Shown here one piece after another: positions 25,637-34,581 of a stretch of 64,000 nucleotides of DNA (within the stretch, counting starts at the first letter, position 1; each line of letters opens with the position of its first letter). The stretch spans positions 372,001 through 436,000 of the forward strand of contig JARLHI010000075.1 in the NCBI GenBank assembly GCA_031292355.1, written 5' to 3'. Under the pieces are notes generated by a model that saw nothing but the letters and a program-made list of their open reading frames with translations, was not told where the DNA came from and did not search any database. This DNA is from Candidatus Obscuribacterales bacterium. Lineage in GTDB: Bacteria; Cyanobacteriota; Vampirovibrionia; Obscuribacterales; Obscuribacteraceae. The position numbers and the translations under genes are program-made.

Positions 25637-25760
25637 TGGGTACTCGCTCGCTGCAATGGGGATAATTCGATTCTACTTGATCGGTAATGTAACTGAGCAA
25701 GCAAACATGTCCTTGACATACCGCAAAAAAACCTTTATCGCTGGGCTCAGGAGGTGACCA

Positions 25761-27716
25761 TCAGACGACGTGGACTTTAGGACGGCGGGCAGGGTCTGGT
25801 TCTGCTTCGCGCAGGATTTCGCGAGTGACCGGTGCGGTTACGCCCTCGCCTAAGAAAACGAATTGGATGGCTAAACGCAACGGATTTCCCTCGGTCCAGT
25901 ACATGTAAGCATGCGGAACGATCTCATTGCGGTTGCGAATGGCAAGCAAAATCGTAGCGATGGCATTGGGAACGGCAGCACTAGTGCTGCGCAAAACGTC
26001 GTAACCATTTTCGCGGACACCTATGACATCCAAGCAGGCTTCGGCAAAGTCCGATGGCTCGGCTACTGTAATTTCTAAAAAGACAAGCTCACCATCTTCA
26101 ATTGAGTGTTGTTCACGTGCTTTTTGAGCGGCAGCCTCATAATCATGCGGACCAGGATAATGCGCAATGATGTGCAGTTTTTTGCCTTTTGCCTCGTCGA
26201 GTGCTTTTGAGGCGTTTGCATCGAACGACACATTTCTGGTGCGCAATTCGGTCGAGCGAGAAATTCTGGAAATAAAAGAGATAACAAAAATGGTGAGGAT
26301 AAAGAAAACGGCAATATGCAGACCCTCAGGTCTCTGGATAATATTCATAATGGTCGTATAGCAAAAGACGAGAGCGACAAAGCAATACAAAGTGCGTTTG
26401 ATTTTTTGCCCTTTGGGAAAAGAAAGAACGACAGCGACAGCGGCAGAACTCATAAGGACGAGAACACCTGTGGCATAGGCGCCGCCTTGCGCGTCAACGC
26501 TTGCTTTAAACAAATAAGTGACGACGAAGGCAACGAGCGCAAAAAACAAAACTAGAGGCCGAGTGGCTCGCGCCCAACTAGGTGCCATGCCAAAGCGGGG
26601 CAGATATCTGGGCACCAAACTGAGAAGTCCGGCTAAAGAGGAAGCACCAGAAAACCACAAAATGAAAATCGTCGAGACATCATATGCGGTGCCATAAAAA
26701 CTACCAAGATATTTGTGAGCAAGATAAGCAAGCGCTCGACCATTGGCCACACCGCCTGCTTGCAATAACTCTTGCGGAATAAGTAATGTGGTGATGATGC
26801 TGCTTGTGAGCAAAAACGCAGACATGATAATGGCTGCAGCTGTAAGCAAATGCTGAGTGTTGCGAATACGACCAGTTGGCGATTCTTCGGTATCACCAGG
26901 ATCGCCTTCGACAAGCGGCATGACAGCAACACCGGTTTCAAAACCAGATAAACCAAGAGCCAGCTGGGGAAAAAGAATGAGCGATTTAAAGGTCATATTC
27001 CAGGGCGTGTGATAGACGGCGAACAACTGCGATTGCCAGTTGGCAAAGGCGTTCGGAGTAATGAAAATTTGATAACAACCAGCAGCTTCAACGCCTGCGC
27101 TCAAGAGCATATAGGACGAAACAATGACGACTGCAACACCAATCGCTTCTTTAAAGCCAGCCAAAAACACCACGCTTAAAATAGCGAGCAAGACAAAAGT
27201 AACGCCCATTTTATCTTGAAGAAATGACCACGTTGTATTAGCCGCGCATAAATCGTGCACGTAATTGTTTTCAGCCAGATGGGCGGCTGCGTCAGCTGCA
27301 GAAAGCGTAATGGTGATGATGAAATCGGTGGCAGCAAAGCCAATAAGAGATAGCACCAGTGCTTTGCCCCACCAACCAGGAGTGAGTTTTTCCAACATGG
27401 AGATACTGCCTTGTCCATGAGGACTCGCCACTGCCACGCGTTTGTACATGGGCAGGGCGCCAAATAGTGTAAGCAATACGAGCACGAGAGTCGCTGTCGG
27501 CGAAAGAACACCAGCAGCGAGTGCAGCAATGCCGGGCGCGTAACCAAGACTGCCAAAATAATCGAGACCGGTCAGACACATGACTTTGAGCCAGGGCGCT
27601 TTGACTTGGCGAGCATTTAGGCCTGGCTTCATGCCGGCGTAGAACCATTTTTCGAACTGGCTGGGTGTTTTATTGGGCATCTGTTTTCGGTTTTCCATAA
27701 GAGATATCGAGCGCAT
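25761..27716 (-). CDS. APC-superfamily permease with large soluble C-terminal domain
   Basis: 651 aa (ATGs at 27698 and 27680 are alternative starts). About 12 hydrophobic segments lie between residues 43 and 500, beginning with MCLTGLDYFGSLGYAPGIAALAAG and VASPHGQGSISMLEKL, a conserved order in APC-type amino-acid or cation permeases. The last 150 residues form a cytoplasmic alpha/beta domain (KLHIIAHYPGPHDYEAA, ELVFLEITVAEPSDFAE) similar in layout to KimA-type potassium importers, which also carry such a tail. The substrate cannot be decided: amino acid or potassium. No riboswitch is recognised upstream. Confidence 0.8.
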   Translation of the reverse strand: MRSISLMENRKQMPNKTPSQFEKWFYAGMKPGLNARQVKAPWLKVMCLTGLDYFGSLGYAPGIAALAAGVLSPTATLVLVLLTLFGALPMYKRVAVASPHGQGSISMLEKLTPGWWGKALVLSLIGFAATDFIITITLSAADAAAHLAENNYVHDLCAANTTWSFLQDKMGVTFVLLAILSVVFLAGFKEAIGVAVVIVSSYMLLSAGVEAAGCYQIFITPNAFANWQSQLFAVYHTPWNMTFKSLILFPQLALGLSGFETGVAVMPLVEGDPGDTEESPTGRIRNTQHLLTAAAIIMSAFLLTSSIITTLLIPQELLQAGGVANGRALAYLAHKYLGSFYGTAYDVSTIFILWFSGASSLAGLLSLVPRYLPRFGMAPSWARATRPLVLFFALVAFVVTYLFKASVDAQGGAYATGVLVLMSSAAVAVVLSFPKGQKIKRTLYCFVALVFCYTTIMNIIQRPEGLHIAVFFILTIFVISFISRISRSTELRTRNVSFDANASKALDEAKGKKLHIIAHYPGPHDYEAAAQKAREQHSIEDGELVFLEITVAEPSDFAEACLDVIGVRENGYDVLRSTSAAVPNAIATILLAIRNRNEIVPHAYMYWTEGNPLRLAIQFVFLGEGVTAPVTREILREAEPDPARRPKVHVV

Positions 27717-28046
27717 GTGTTCTACTTAGCACCATCACGAGGGGCACTAATAGCACGCCATATAGATGCGTAGACTCACCAACAGCATAACGGTTCCGGG
27801 CGGTTTTCCAACTTGTCAGCAGGTAACAGTGTACCTGGGGCAGCACACCTTGATTTTACTAGGCGACTTGCAGATTATTGTGGACGAAACGTTTCGCTAA
27901 GACAGTGCTAGCATTACTGCCATCGTCAAAACCACGAGTCAGTTGCTAGTCGGCTCCTAACAGTGCGCAAACTGTTTGTGTCAGCTTCAGTTTTTGCCTC
28001 TGGCTTGTACATTGAAAGAGCAAGCAGGACACGGCGGAATTAATAG
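27717..28046. other. Divergent control region of the permease and the biosynthetic operon
   Basis: About 330 bases without a gene, between the start codons of the APC permease (minus) and the seven-gene operon (plus). It holds the palindrome CGAAACGTTTCG at 27885-27896 and CAAACTGTTTG at 27968-27978. No consensus -10 is clear by eye. Confidence 0.55.
27885..27896. promoter_or_regulatory. Palindrome, candidate LacI-type operator
   Basis: CGAAACGTTTCG is a perfect 12-base palindrome with the central CG typical of LacI/GalR-family sites, 150 bases before the first gene of the biosynthetic operon. A related imperfect site CAAAC-T-GTTTG lies at 27968-27978. No LacI-family gene is present in the window. 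Confidence 0.4.
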
Positions 28047-29222
28047 ATGATTCACTCAACTGAGACTAACGAAAAATTATCAAGTGGAGCGATTCTGCTC
28101 TCGCGTCCAGAGGATGTTTCGGTTGGCGCATGGCCGGCAAACGCCGAGCTAGCGCGAAATTATCTGACGAGAATCGCTGCAATAGGCGCTCAACAGCTGA
28201 TTTCAAATGTACAAACCAAATCGCTGGTCTTGCGCGACGGTAATTTCGCCGTACCTCTGACTGTCAATGAAACCGAATATACCAATACCTACGTTTGCTC
28301 TCCCTATACGGCTTTTGCGCTTTATTCGAAGGCGGAAATGCGTTTGTTAGAAAACACTCTTTTAAGAAGTTCTCTTGGCGTTCTTGTCGACTTACTCGGG
28401 ACTGCGATGAAGGTCGGTCAGATCAACAAAATGGTGCAAGTTAATAACTGGATGTTTTCTACCAATCTGTACGATCCGGTATGGCAGCCAGACATCGACA
28501 ATTTGACGAAGCTGATTACGCAGCAATATCCCGATCATTTTATTTGCTTTCGTTCGTTGAACGAATGGTCGAATAGTCAATTGCTGACCAAATTACGCGC
28601 CGCTGGCTACACACTGATTGCCAGTCGCCAGGTCTATATCTATGAGGATTTAGAAAGCAGCTGGCGTCCGCACAAAAACGTGCAACACGATTTGCGTCTG
28701 CTGCGCAAAACAAAATACAGTGTCGTGTACAACAATCAAATTTTAGAAACAGATTACGGTCGCATGGCTGAACTCTATGATTTGCTTTACCGACAAAAAT
28801 ATCCTGAATACAATCCTGCCTTCACGCCAGAATTCATTCGTCACAGCCATGAAATTGGACTTCTGCACTATCAGGGATTGCGCAACGGAAATGGTGTGCT
28901 CGATGGTGTCGTGGGGATGTTCCGAGTGGGCGATGTCACGTCTGCACCAATTGTCGGCTACGATATAGCACTCTCACAAAAACTGGGACTCTATCGTCTA
29001 TTGATAACACTAATTTTTCTTACTGCAACAAAAGAAAAGTGCGCAGTCAATCTCAGTTCAGGCGCGGCCTCCTTTAAGCGTTTAAGAGGGGGCGCTCCAA
29101 TCATTGAATATTCGGCTGTATACGACAAGCATCTATCGCCTGTACGACGAGCAATGCTGCAATCAATTGCTGGACCTGTCAACAAAATAGGCATACCACT
29201 GCTACAAAAATTAAAGCTATGA
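28047..29222 (+). CDS. GNAT-like acyltransferase, first gene of the biosynthetic operon
   Basis: 391 aa, much longer than a single GNAT. The N-terminal 160 residues are of unknown fold. From about residue 165 there is a FemAB/GNAT-like body: HFICFRSLNEWSN, LLTKLRAAGYTLIASRQVYIYEDLE, NVQHDLRLLRKT, then GVVGMFRVGDVTSAPIVGYD and INLSS-like strand NLSSGAASFKRLRGG. This resembles stand-alone N-acyltransferases found in lipid or natural-product clusters. The predicted role is transfer of an acyl group from acyl-CoA or ACP to an amine or hydroxyl. The ATG has GGCGGA nine bases upstream; its TGA overlaps the next start by four bases. Confidence 0.6.
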   Translation: MIHSTETNEKLSSGAILLSRPEDVSVGAWPANAELARNYLTRIAAIGAQQLISNVQTKSLVLRDGNFAVPLTVNETEYTNTYVCSPYTAFALYSKAEMRLLENTLLRSSLGVLVDLLGTAMKVGQINKMVQVNNWMFSTNLYDPVWQPDIDNLTKLITQQYPDHFICFRSLNEWSNSQLLTKLRAAGYTLIASRQVYIYEDLESSWRPHKNVQHDLRLLRKTKYSVVYNNQILETDYGRMAELYDLLYRQKYPEYNPAFTPEFIRHSHEIGLLHYQGLRNGNGVLDGVVGMFRVGDVTSAPIVGYDIALSQKLGLYRLLITLIFLTATKEKCAVNLSSGAASFKRLRGGAPIIEYSAVYDKHLSPVRRAMLQSIAGPVNKIGIPLLQKLKL

Positions 29223-30268
29223 CACTAGATTTGATACCAACAGAATTAAGAGGATTTGCCAGGCAGTGGCTTGCTGTTGCGACGACAAGCGAATTGAGAA
29301 ATCGACCGTTGACTCGCACAGTCATTGGTCTACCTATTGTTTTATTTCGTCATTCTGGTGGCGTTGCGGCAATGCTCGATCGTTGCCCACATCGCAATGT
29401 GCCGCTCTCAGCAGGCTCAGTCAATAATGACGCATTGCAATGCAGCTACCACGGTTGGGAATTCAATCCAACAGGGCAGTGCGTAAACATTCCGGGTCGA
29501 AGCGACTGCCCACAACAATTTTCAGTGCCATCGTTTTCAGTCATCGAAAAAGACGATTTGATTTTCGTTCGCCTGGAAAACACTGAAGAAGATGATGTGT
29601 CGACCAGCACTGCGAACATTTTGCCGACGCAGGCACTGTCTCCTTTCAAGAGCGGATTGGATAGTTTTTTGTGGATCAATGAATTGGAGTGCAATTTCAT
29701 CAATGGTCTGGAAAATTTACTAGATCCCATGCATCCAGCATTCGTGCATTCACTTCTGGTGCGCACGTCTGCAAAACGAAGTGCGATGGACATTAATGTC
29801 ATACGGACTGAAGAGAAGTTGGAAGTGATTTACAATGAGAATCAAATCGCCAGTGGTTTTATACCAAGGCTCTTCGAAGGTCTGCGCACGCAGAGCATCG
29901 GCAGGTATTATCCGCCATTCAGCGCGCAACTGGAATACAGAAGTCCCAAAGGCACCAGTTTCATTTTGACAACAGTTTTTTCACCAGTTGATCAGAATCA
30001 CACCAGAACCTTCTCATGGCTATCTACCCCTTGCGGATTGATACCAGCATTCTTGAAAGAAGCAGTGACGCGTCTCATTTTCGCTCCTGTGCTCAAGCAA
30101 GACCAGCAGATTTTATCGTTACAAAGCAGCAATATAAGCCGCTTTGGTGAAGAGCAATTTGTTTCGACGAAGCTTGATATTGTGCGTCCGCATATTTTGC
30201 ATTTTTTGAATAACCATCAGACAAAAAAAGTTTTGCCATTAGAGCGTTCTCTTTGTATTGAAATTTAG
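29219..30268 (+). CDS. Rieske-type non-heme iron oxygenase
   Basis: 349 aa. Rieske [2Fe-2S] motif: CPHRN (Cys56, His58) and CSYHGW (Cys75, His78). The catalytic domain carries ENLLDPMHPAFVH, the DxxHxxxxH mononuclear-iron site, preceded by WINELECNFINGLENL. So it should be an active terminal oxygenase that hydroxylates or otherwise oxidises an organic substrate using reduced ferredoxin and oxygen; the reductase is not in the window. The size and lone alpha subunit fit the cholesterol-7-desaturase/choline-monooxygenase type more than ring dioxygenases. Start overlaps the previous gene (ATGA). Confidence 0.85.
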   Translation: MTLDLIPTELRGFARQWLAVATTSELRNRPLTRTVIGLPIVLFRHSGGVAAMLDRCPHRNVPLSAGSVNNDALQCSYHGWEFNPTGQCVNIPGRSDCPQQFSVPSFSVIEKDDLIFVRLENTEEDDVSTSTANILPTQALSPFKSGLDSFLWINELECNFINGLENLLDPMHPAFVHSLLVRTSAKRSAMDINVIRTEEKLEVIYNENQIASGFIPRLFEGLRTQSIGRYYPPFSAQLEYRSPKGTSFILTTVFSPVDQNHTRTFSWLSTPCGLIPAFLKEAVTRLIFAPVLKQDQQILSLQSSNISRFGEEQFVSTKLDIVRPHILHFLNNHQTKKVLPLERSLCIEI

Positions 30269-30284
30269 AACAAGGGTTAGAAAA

Positions 30285-31361
30285 ATGATCTCAATTTCCA
30301 ATTTAAAACGAAGTCGACTGAGCGTCGGCATCAATCCATTTTCCCATGCCGCAGCGACGAAACTAAAAGCGCCAGTTTATCCGGTCTCAATTGTTGCCAC
30401 AGGCTCATATAAACCAAGCAATATAGTGCCTTCAAGCGAAATAGATAAAAAGCTCGGTTACAACACTGGTTATACAGAACGTTTAACTGGCGTTCGATCC
30501 CGCCCCATAGTCTTGAATGAAAGCACTGTCGAAATGGCTGCAGCTGCTGCAAGACACGCGCTCAAAAAAGTGAATATGCAGGCAAACGAATTAGACTGCA
30601 TCATTTACGCAGGCGCAGTCACTTATCAGGCGATACCAATTTCTGCAGTTTTTGTTCAGAGGGCGCTTGGTTTACAGTTCGATTCAGTGCCTTGCTTTGA
30701 TGTGAACACAACATGCCTGAGCTTTTTAGCAGCCTTTGATATGGCTTGCGCATTGATGCTTGCTGGGCGATATAAATGCATTTTAGTGTGTAGCGCAGAC
30801 AGTCCTAGCTTAGGGCTTGACTGGAAAAATCCAGAGGCAGCAGCGATATTTGGTGACGGAGCGGGTGCTGCCATTTTACGACCGAGCGAAAATCAAACAG
30901 GAGTAATGTCCATTTTGTTTGAGACATACAGCGAGGGCGCCGACGCATGTCAAATGAAAGCATTGGGAACAAATCTCAATCCTCATAATGATTTAGAGAA
31001 ATTTCTAGCTGGCACCGTTTTTGAAATGAATGGCAGCAAGGCCTATGAAATAGCTTCAAAAAAAATGCCCGGGTTCTTCCAGAGACTTCTGGAGTCGGCA
31101 CAGTTATCACTGGGCGATATAGACCTCATTATTCCCCATCAGGCAAGCGCCTATGCGCTCAAGAGAATGACGAGACGTCTAGGTCTACCGGCAGACAAAG
31201 TAGTAGATATTTTTTCAACGCATGGAAATCAAGTTTCGGCATCATTGCCAACGGCACTAGATGCTGCTTATTCAAGCGGAAAGATAACAGCTGGCCAGAC
31301 CATTTTACTTTTGGGGACAGGGGCCGGTATTACACTCGGTGGCGCGGTGGTGAGAGTCTAA
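30285..31361 (+). CDS. 3-oxoacyl-ACP synthase III / OleA-like thiolase-fold condensing enzyme
   Basis: 358 aa from ATG 30285, with AAGGG eight bases upstream (an in-frame TTG at 30258 overlaps the oxygenase gene but has no site). Catalytic triad: Cys144 in DVNTTCLSFLAA, His285 in IPHQASAYAL, Asn315 in THGNQVSAS; GDGAGAAIL (190-198) is also conserved. The triad spacing is that of FabH and OleA. The enzyme should condense two acyl thioesters, or an acyl-CoA with malonyl-ACP, to a beta-keto product. The OleD-like reductase follows one base later. OleA's general-base Glu near position 117 is not evident, so the reaction may differ. Confidence 0.85.
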   Translation: MISISNLKRSRLSVGINPFSHAAATKLKAPVYPVSIVATGSYKPSNIVPSSEIDKKLGYNTGYTERLTGVRSRPIVLNESTVEMAAAAARHALKKVNMQANELDCIIYAGAVTYQAIPISAVFVQRALGLQFDSVPCFDVNTTCLSFLAAFDMACALMLAGRYKCILVCSADSPSLGLDWKNPEAAAIFGDGAGAAILRPSENQTGVMSILFETYSEGADACQMKALGTNLNPHNDLEKFLAGTVFEMNGSKAYEIASKKMPGFFQRLLESAQLSLGDIDLIIPHQASAYALKRMTRRLGLPADKVVDIFSTHGNQVSASLPTALDAAYSSGKITAGQTILLLGTGAGITLGGAVVRV

Positions 31362-31362
31362 A

Positions 31363-32430
31363 ATGAAAATACTCGTTACCGGCGCCACAGGTTGCCTTGG
31401 CTCTGCCGTCGCCAATCATTTAAGTGCAAAAGGAAATGCGGTCACAGGCACTGGTCGAAATCTGGACTTAGCGAAGCATCTATCGCCAGGCATAACCTTT
31501 GTAGCAGCCGAGCTAAGTGATGAAAAAACAGTCGCGAACCTGGTGCAAGAACACGACAGCATAGTGCATTGTGCTGGATTATCGACTCTATGGGGATCAT
31601 ACCGTGATTTTCAAGTCGCCAATGTTGAAGCAACTGCCAATCTTTTGAACGCCGCTTTAAATAATAAAATCGAGAATTTTGTTTTCATTTCAACGCCAAG
31701 TCTTTACTTCGACTTTAAAAATCGGCTAAACATCAAGGAAGACGATCCGCTGACGCACAAATTGGTAAATAGCTATGCCATGAGTAAGCTCGCTTGCGAA
31801 CAGCTCGTCAAAGACGCGCAAAATAAAGGATTGGCCAGCGTTGTTTTGCGACCACGCGCAATTTTTGGACCAAACGACCGGGCATTGATGCCCCGCCTTT
31901 TGCGACTCGCGAATAAAGGTTGGCTACCCTTGATAGACAATGGGAAGGCGCAGATAGATTTGACTTACGTCGATAATGTCGCCCACGCAGTCGCATTAGC
32001 ACTGGAAAACTTACCGGACGTAAGCGGCAAAATCTACAACATCTCAAATGGCGAACCGATTACAGTGTCTTCTTTATTCAATAAGATAATTTCTGAATTT
32101 CATTTGAATGCACGCTGCATTTCAATTCCGTACGACCTTGCTTACGCAGCCGCATTGGCAATGGAGGCCCTCGCATCGAGGGCACCTGGATGTCCAGAGC
32201 CGTTATTGACGAAATACACAGTGGGTGTAATCGGTCGTAGCCAGACGCTTTCTATTGAAGCAGCAAGTCGTGATCTAAATTACAAGCCGATAGTCAGTCT
32301 CGAAGACGGCATTAGACATACTGCCAGTTGTTTCAACTCAGGCAACAGGGTCCAAAATATTGGCATAAGCAATGTCCGCAAAGTCCAAAAAGTCCAAGAA
32401 ATAGATCAACCGGTGCAAAACAATGCTTGA
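31363..32430 (+). CDS. NAD(P)-dependent 3-beta-HSD/epimerase-family reductase, OleD-like
   Basis: 355 aa extended short-chain dehydrogenase. Nucleotide-binding VTGATGCLGSAVA (residues 5-17), catalytic Ser/Thr at 110-111 (FISTPSLY), and YAMSK with Tyr138 and Lys142. The middle IVHCAGLSTLWGSYRDFQVANVEAT and RAIFGPNDRALMPRLLRLA match 3-beta-hydroxysteroid dehydrogenase/OleD proteins. By its position beside a KAS III it probably reduces the beta-keto product to a beta-hydroxy acid. The C-terminal 30 residues are a polar extension overlapping the next gene by eight bases. Confidence 0.8.
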   Translation: MKILVTGATGCLGSAVANHLSAKGNAVTGTGRNLDLAKHLSPGITFVAAELSDEKTVANLVQEHDSIVHCAGLSTLWGSYRDFQVANVEATANLLNAALNNKIENFVFISTPSLYFDFKNRLNIKEDDPLTHKLVNSYAMSKLACEQLVKDAQNKGLASVVLRPRAIFGPNDRALMPRLLRLANKGWLPLIDNGKAQIDLTYVDNVAHAVALALENLPDVSGKIYNISNGEPITVSSLFNKIISEFHLNARCISIPYDLAYAAALAMEALASRAPGCPEPLLTKYTVGVIGRSQTLSIEAASRDLNYKPIVSLEDGIRHTASCFNSGNRVQNIGISNVRKVQKVQEIDQPVQNNA

Positions 32431-33256
32431 ATTTGTGCAGCTACTATCTGCTGGTTTTTGCTTACATCCAGAAGTGATGACGTATCGCACTGGCAGTTTG
32501 AAAGCGTGTGAGTTCCCGTCGGGCTTTGCTTTAATCGCGCACAAAAAGCATGGGGCGATTTTGTTTGATACGGGTTATAGCGATCACTTCCATCAGGAAA
32601 CAAAAACATTTCCCAGTTCTATGTATGCTTCAATGACACCGCTTCATCTCAATGTCAAGGAAGAGGCAAAAGGACAAATCAAGAATTTCGGAGCATCAGC
32701 AGATGATGTGCGTTATGTTTTTGTCTCGCACTTTCATGCTGACCATTTTTCCGCGCTCAAGGATTTTCCAAGGGCAAGAATTGTTTGCAGTCGCGACGCT
32801 TGGAAGAGTGTTTGCAATTTGACAGGACTAAAAGCCCTACTAAAAGGCTTTTTACCTGGTTTACTACCATCTGACATCGAACATAGATTGTTGTTCGTTG
32901 AAGATTTGACCGAAACGAAATCATCGCCGTTATTTGGCGCCTTGGGACAAAGCTGGGACATGTTTGATGATGACACCATTTCAATAGTCAAACTTCCAGG
33001 TCATGCTGTAGGGCAAATCGGCGTGATATTGCACTACGGCGACAGTCCGATATTTTTGGTGGCAGACGCCGCGTGGTCGCTTAAGGCGATTGAAACCTGC
33101 ACACCGCCGCCTGTAATCACAACGAATTTTCTTGGCGACACCAAGGAATACCTGAAGACACTGACAAATCTCAGTTCAATCTGGCGCAGCAAGAAGGCAA
33201 TAATCATCCCATCGCACTGCAATTTTGCATTACAACGAGCGAGCGTGAAAGTATGA
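32423..33256 (+). CDS. Metallo-beta-lactamase-fold hydrolase
   Basis: 277 aa. Metal motif SHFHADHFSAL (His103, His105, Asp107, His108), LPGHAVGQIG (His194), VADAAW (Asp215) and IIPSHCN (His near 262), a full two-zinc site. Of this fold the nearest types are lactonases and thioesterases such as the quorum-sensing AHL lactonases (HxHxDH). In this operon a role in opening a lactone or cleaving a thioester intermediate is likely but inferred. Start overlaps the reductase gene; stop overlaps the ligase gene (ATGA). Confidence 0.8.
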   Translation: MLEFVQLLSAGFCLHPEVMTYRTGSLKACEFPSGFALIAHKKHGAILFDTGYSDHFHQETKTFPSSMYASMTPLHLNVKEEAKGQIKNFGASADDVRYVFVSHFHADHFSALKDFPRARIVCSRDAWKSVCNLTGLKALLKGFLPGLLPSDIEHRLLFVEDLTETKSSPLFGALGQSWDMFDDDTISIVKLPGHAVGQIGVILHYGDSPIFLVADAAWSLKAIETCTPPPVITTNFLGDTKEYLKTLTNLSSIWRSKKAIIIPSHCNFALQRASVKV

Positions 33257-34581
33257 TCGAAATGATTCGTATTTTAAAACATTTTTTGCAGGTGAGCCTA
33301 AGACCGACACATGCCAGTCGCGAAGCATTGACGATGTGGCAATCAAGGCAATTTTTGCAGTTTGCAAGTAGAACTTTAGCTTGCTCGCCTTACTACAAAA
33401 ATTACACGACGCGTCCACTTGCAGACTATCCACTAATCGACAAAGCAACGTGGGTAGATAATTTTGACGAGATCAATACCAAGGAATTGAAAGGAAGAAC
33501 GCTGTTTGATATAGCACTCAATTCTGAACAGACCAGAAATTTTGAAGTAACAAAAGGAGATATTGCAGTTGGGTTGTCGTCTGGCACAAGCGGTCGTCGA
33601 GCATTGTTTGTCACGGATAAGTCCGAGAGAGCACAATATGCAGGCACTATTCTTGCAAAATGTCTTGGCAAAAATATTTTGAAACCGCAGCGAGTTGCTC
33701 TACTTTTGCGAGCGAATAACGAACTCTACGAAACTATTGGCGGAAGCAGAATCAAATTTCAGTACTTTGATTTGCAACGACCATGGACTGAAATTTTGGA
33801 AGGATTGCAGGCGTTCCAGCCAACAGTAATGGTCGGGCCGCCGCAAGTTCTTGCGCTGACAGCGCAGGCGCAATTAACAGGAAAAATTAAGTTGCGTCCA
33901 GCAAAGATTATTGCCAGTGCGGAAGTCTTAGAAAAGAAAGAACAAAAAGAGATCGAAAACGTTTTTAGGATATCGGTCGACCAGATTTATCAAGCTACCG
34001 AAGGATTTCTAGGAGTATCCTGTCGATGCGGTACGCTCCATCTCAATGAAGACTCAATTATCGTTGAAAAACAATGGATTGATCGAAACACGAGACGTTT
34101 TGTCCCCATTATTACTGATTTTGTGCGCACCACTCAACCATTGATTCGTTATCGGCTCAATGACGTTCTAATCGAAAGAGAAAATCAATGTCCATGTGGA
34201 TCGCTTTTCACGGCCATCGAAAAAATTGAAGGCAGAGAAGACGATATTTTGTTCATTCAAAATAAAGAAAGTTCGCCGAAGTTGGTGCCGGTTATGCCGG
34301 ACTTTGTCAGGGACGCGATGGCGCTTTCTGCCGACACCATCTGCGATTATCGTCTTGTGCAGCACAGTTTTGACAGGCTAGAGATTGCAGTTGAGGGTCC
34401 TCAAATAGATCAGGCCAGATATAAAGCCACTCAAAATCTCAAAGGACTTTTCAACTCGCTGAATTTAAAAATGCCAGAACTGATATTTGCCGAGACGATC
34501 ACATCTGATATGCACGTAAAATTAAGACGAGTGAGAAGGTTGTTTCCGATGGCGGAGGTTTTCGAATGGAACGCATCCTGA
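33253..34581 (+). CDS. PaaK / CoF-synthetase-like adenylate-forming enzyme
   Basis: 442 aa. The phosphate-binding loop VGLSSGTSGRRALF is that of the phenylacetate-CoA ligase/F390-synthetase group, followed by VMVGPPQVLALTAQAQ, the hinge region with IYQATEGFLGVSCRCGTLHLNED and a second Cys pair CPCGSLFTAI, and the C-terminal domain GREDDILFI. It should activate a carboxylic acid with ATP, passing it to CoA, an amine or a hydroxyl. It may replace the OleC role. SCRCG and CPCG suggest a bound zinc. Overlaps its neighbours on both sides. Confidence 0.8.
   Translation: MIEMIRILKHFLQVSLRPTHASREALTMWQSRQFLQFASRTLACSPYYKNYTTRPLADYPLIDKATWVDNFDEINTKELKGRTLFDIALNSEQTRNFEVTKGDIAVGLSSGTSGRRALFVTDKSERAQYAGTILAKCLGKNILKPQRVALLLRANNELYETIGGSRIKFQYFDLQRPWTEILEGLQAFQPTVMVGPPQVLALTAQAQLTGKIKLRPAKIIASAEVLEKKEQKEIENVFRISVDQIYQATEGFLGVSCRCGTLHLNEDSIIVEKQWIDRNTRRFVPIITDFVRTTQPLIRYRLNDVLIERENQCPCGSLFTAIEKIEGREDDILFIQNKESSPKLVPVMPDFVRDAMALSADTICDYRLVQHSFDRLEIAVEGPQIDQARYKATQNLKGLFNSLNLKMPELIFAETITSDMHVKLRRVRRLFPMAEVFEWNAS

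Noticed and set aside
27717..27850. Possible c-di-AMP or other riboswitch before the APC permease
   Set aside because: None of the conserved riboswitch cores can be recognised by eye in the leader.
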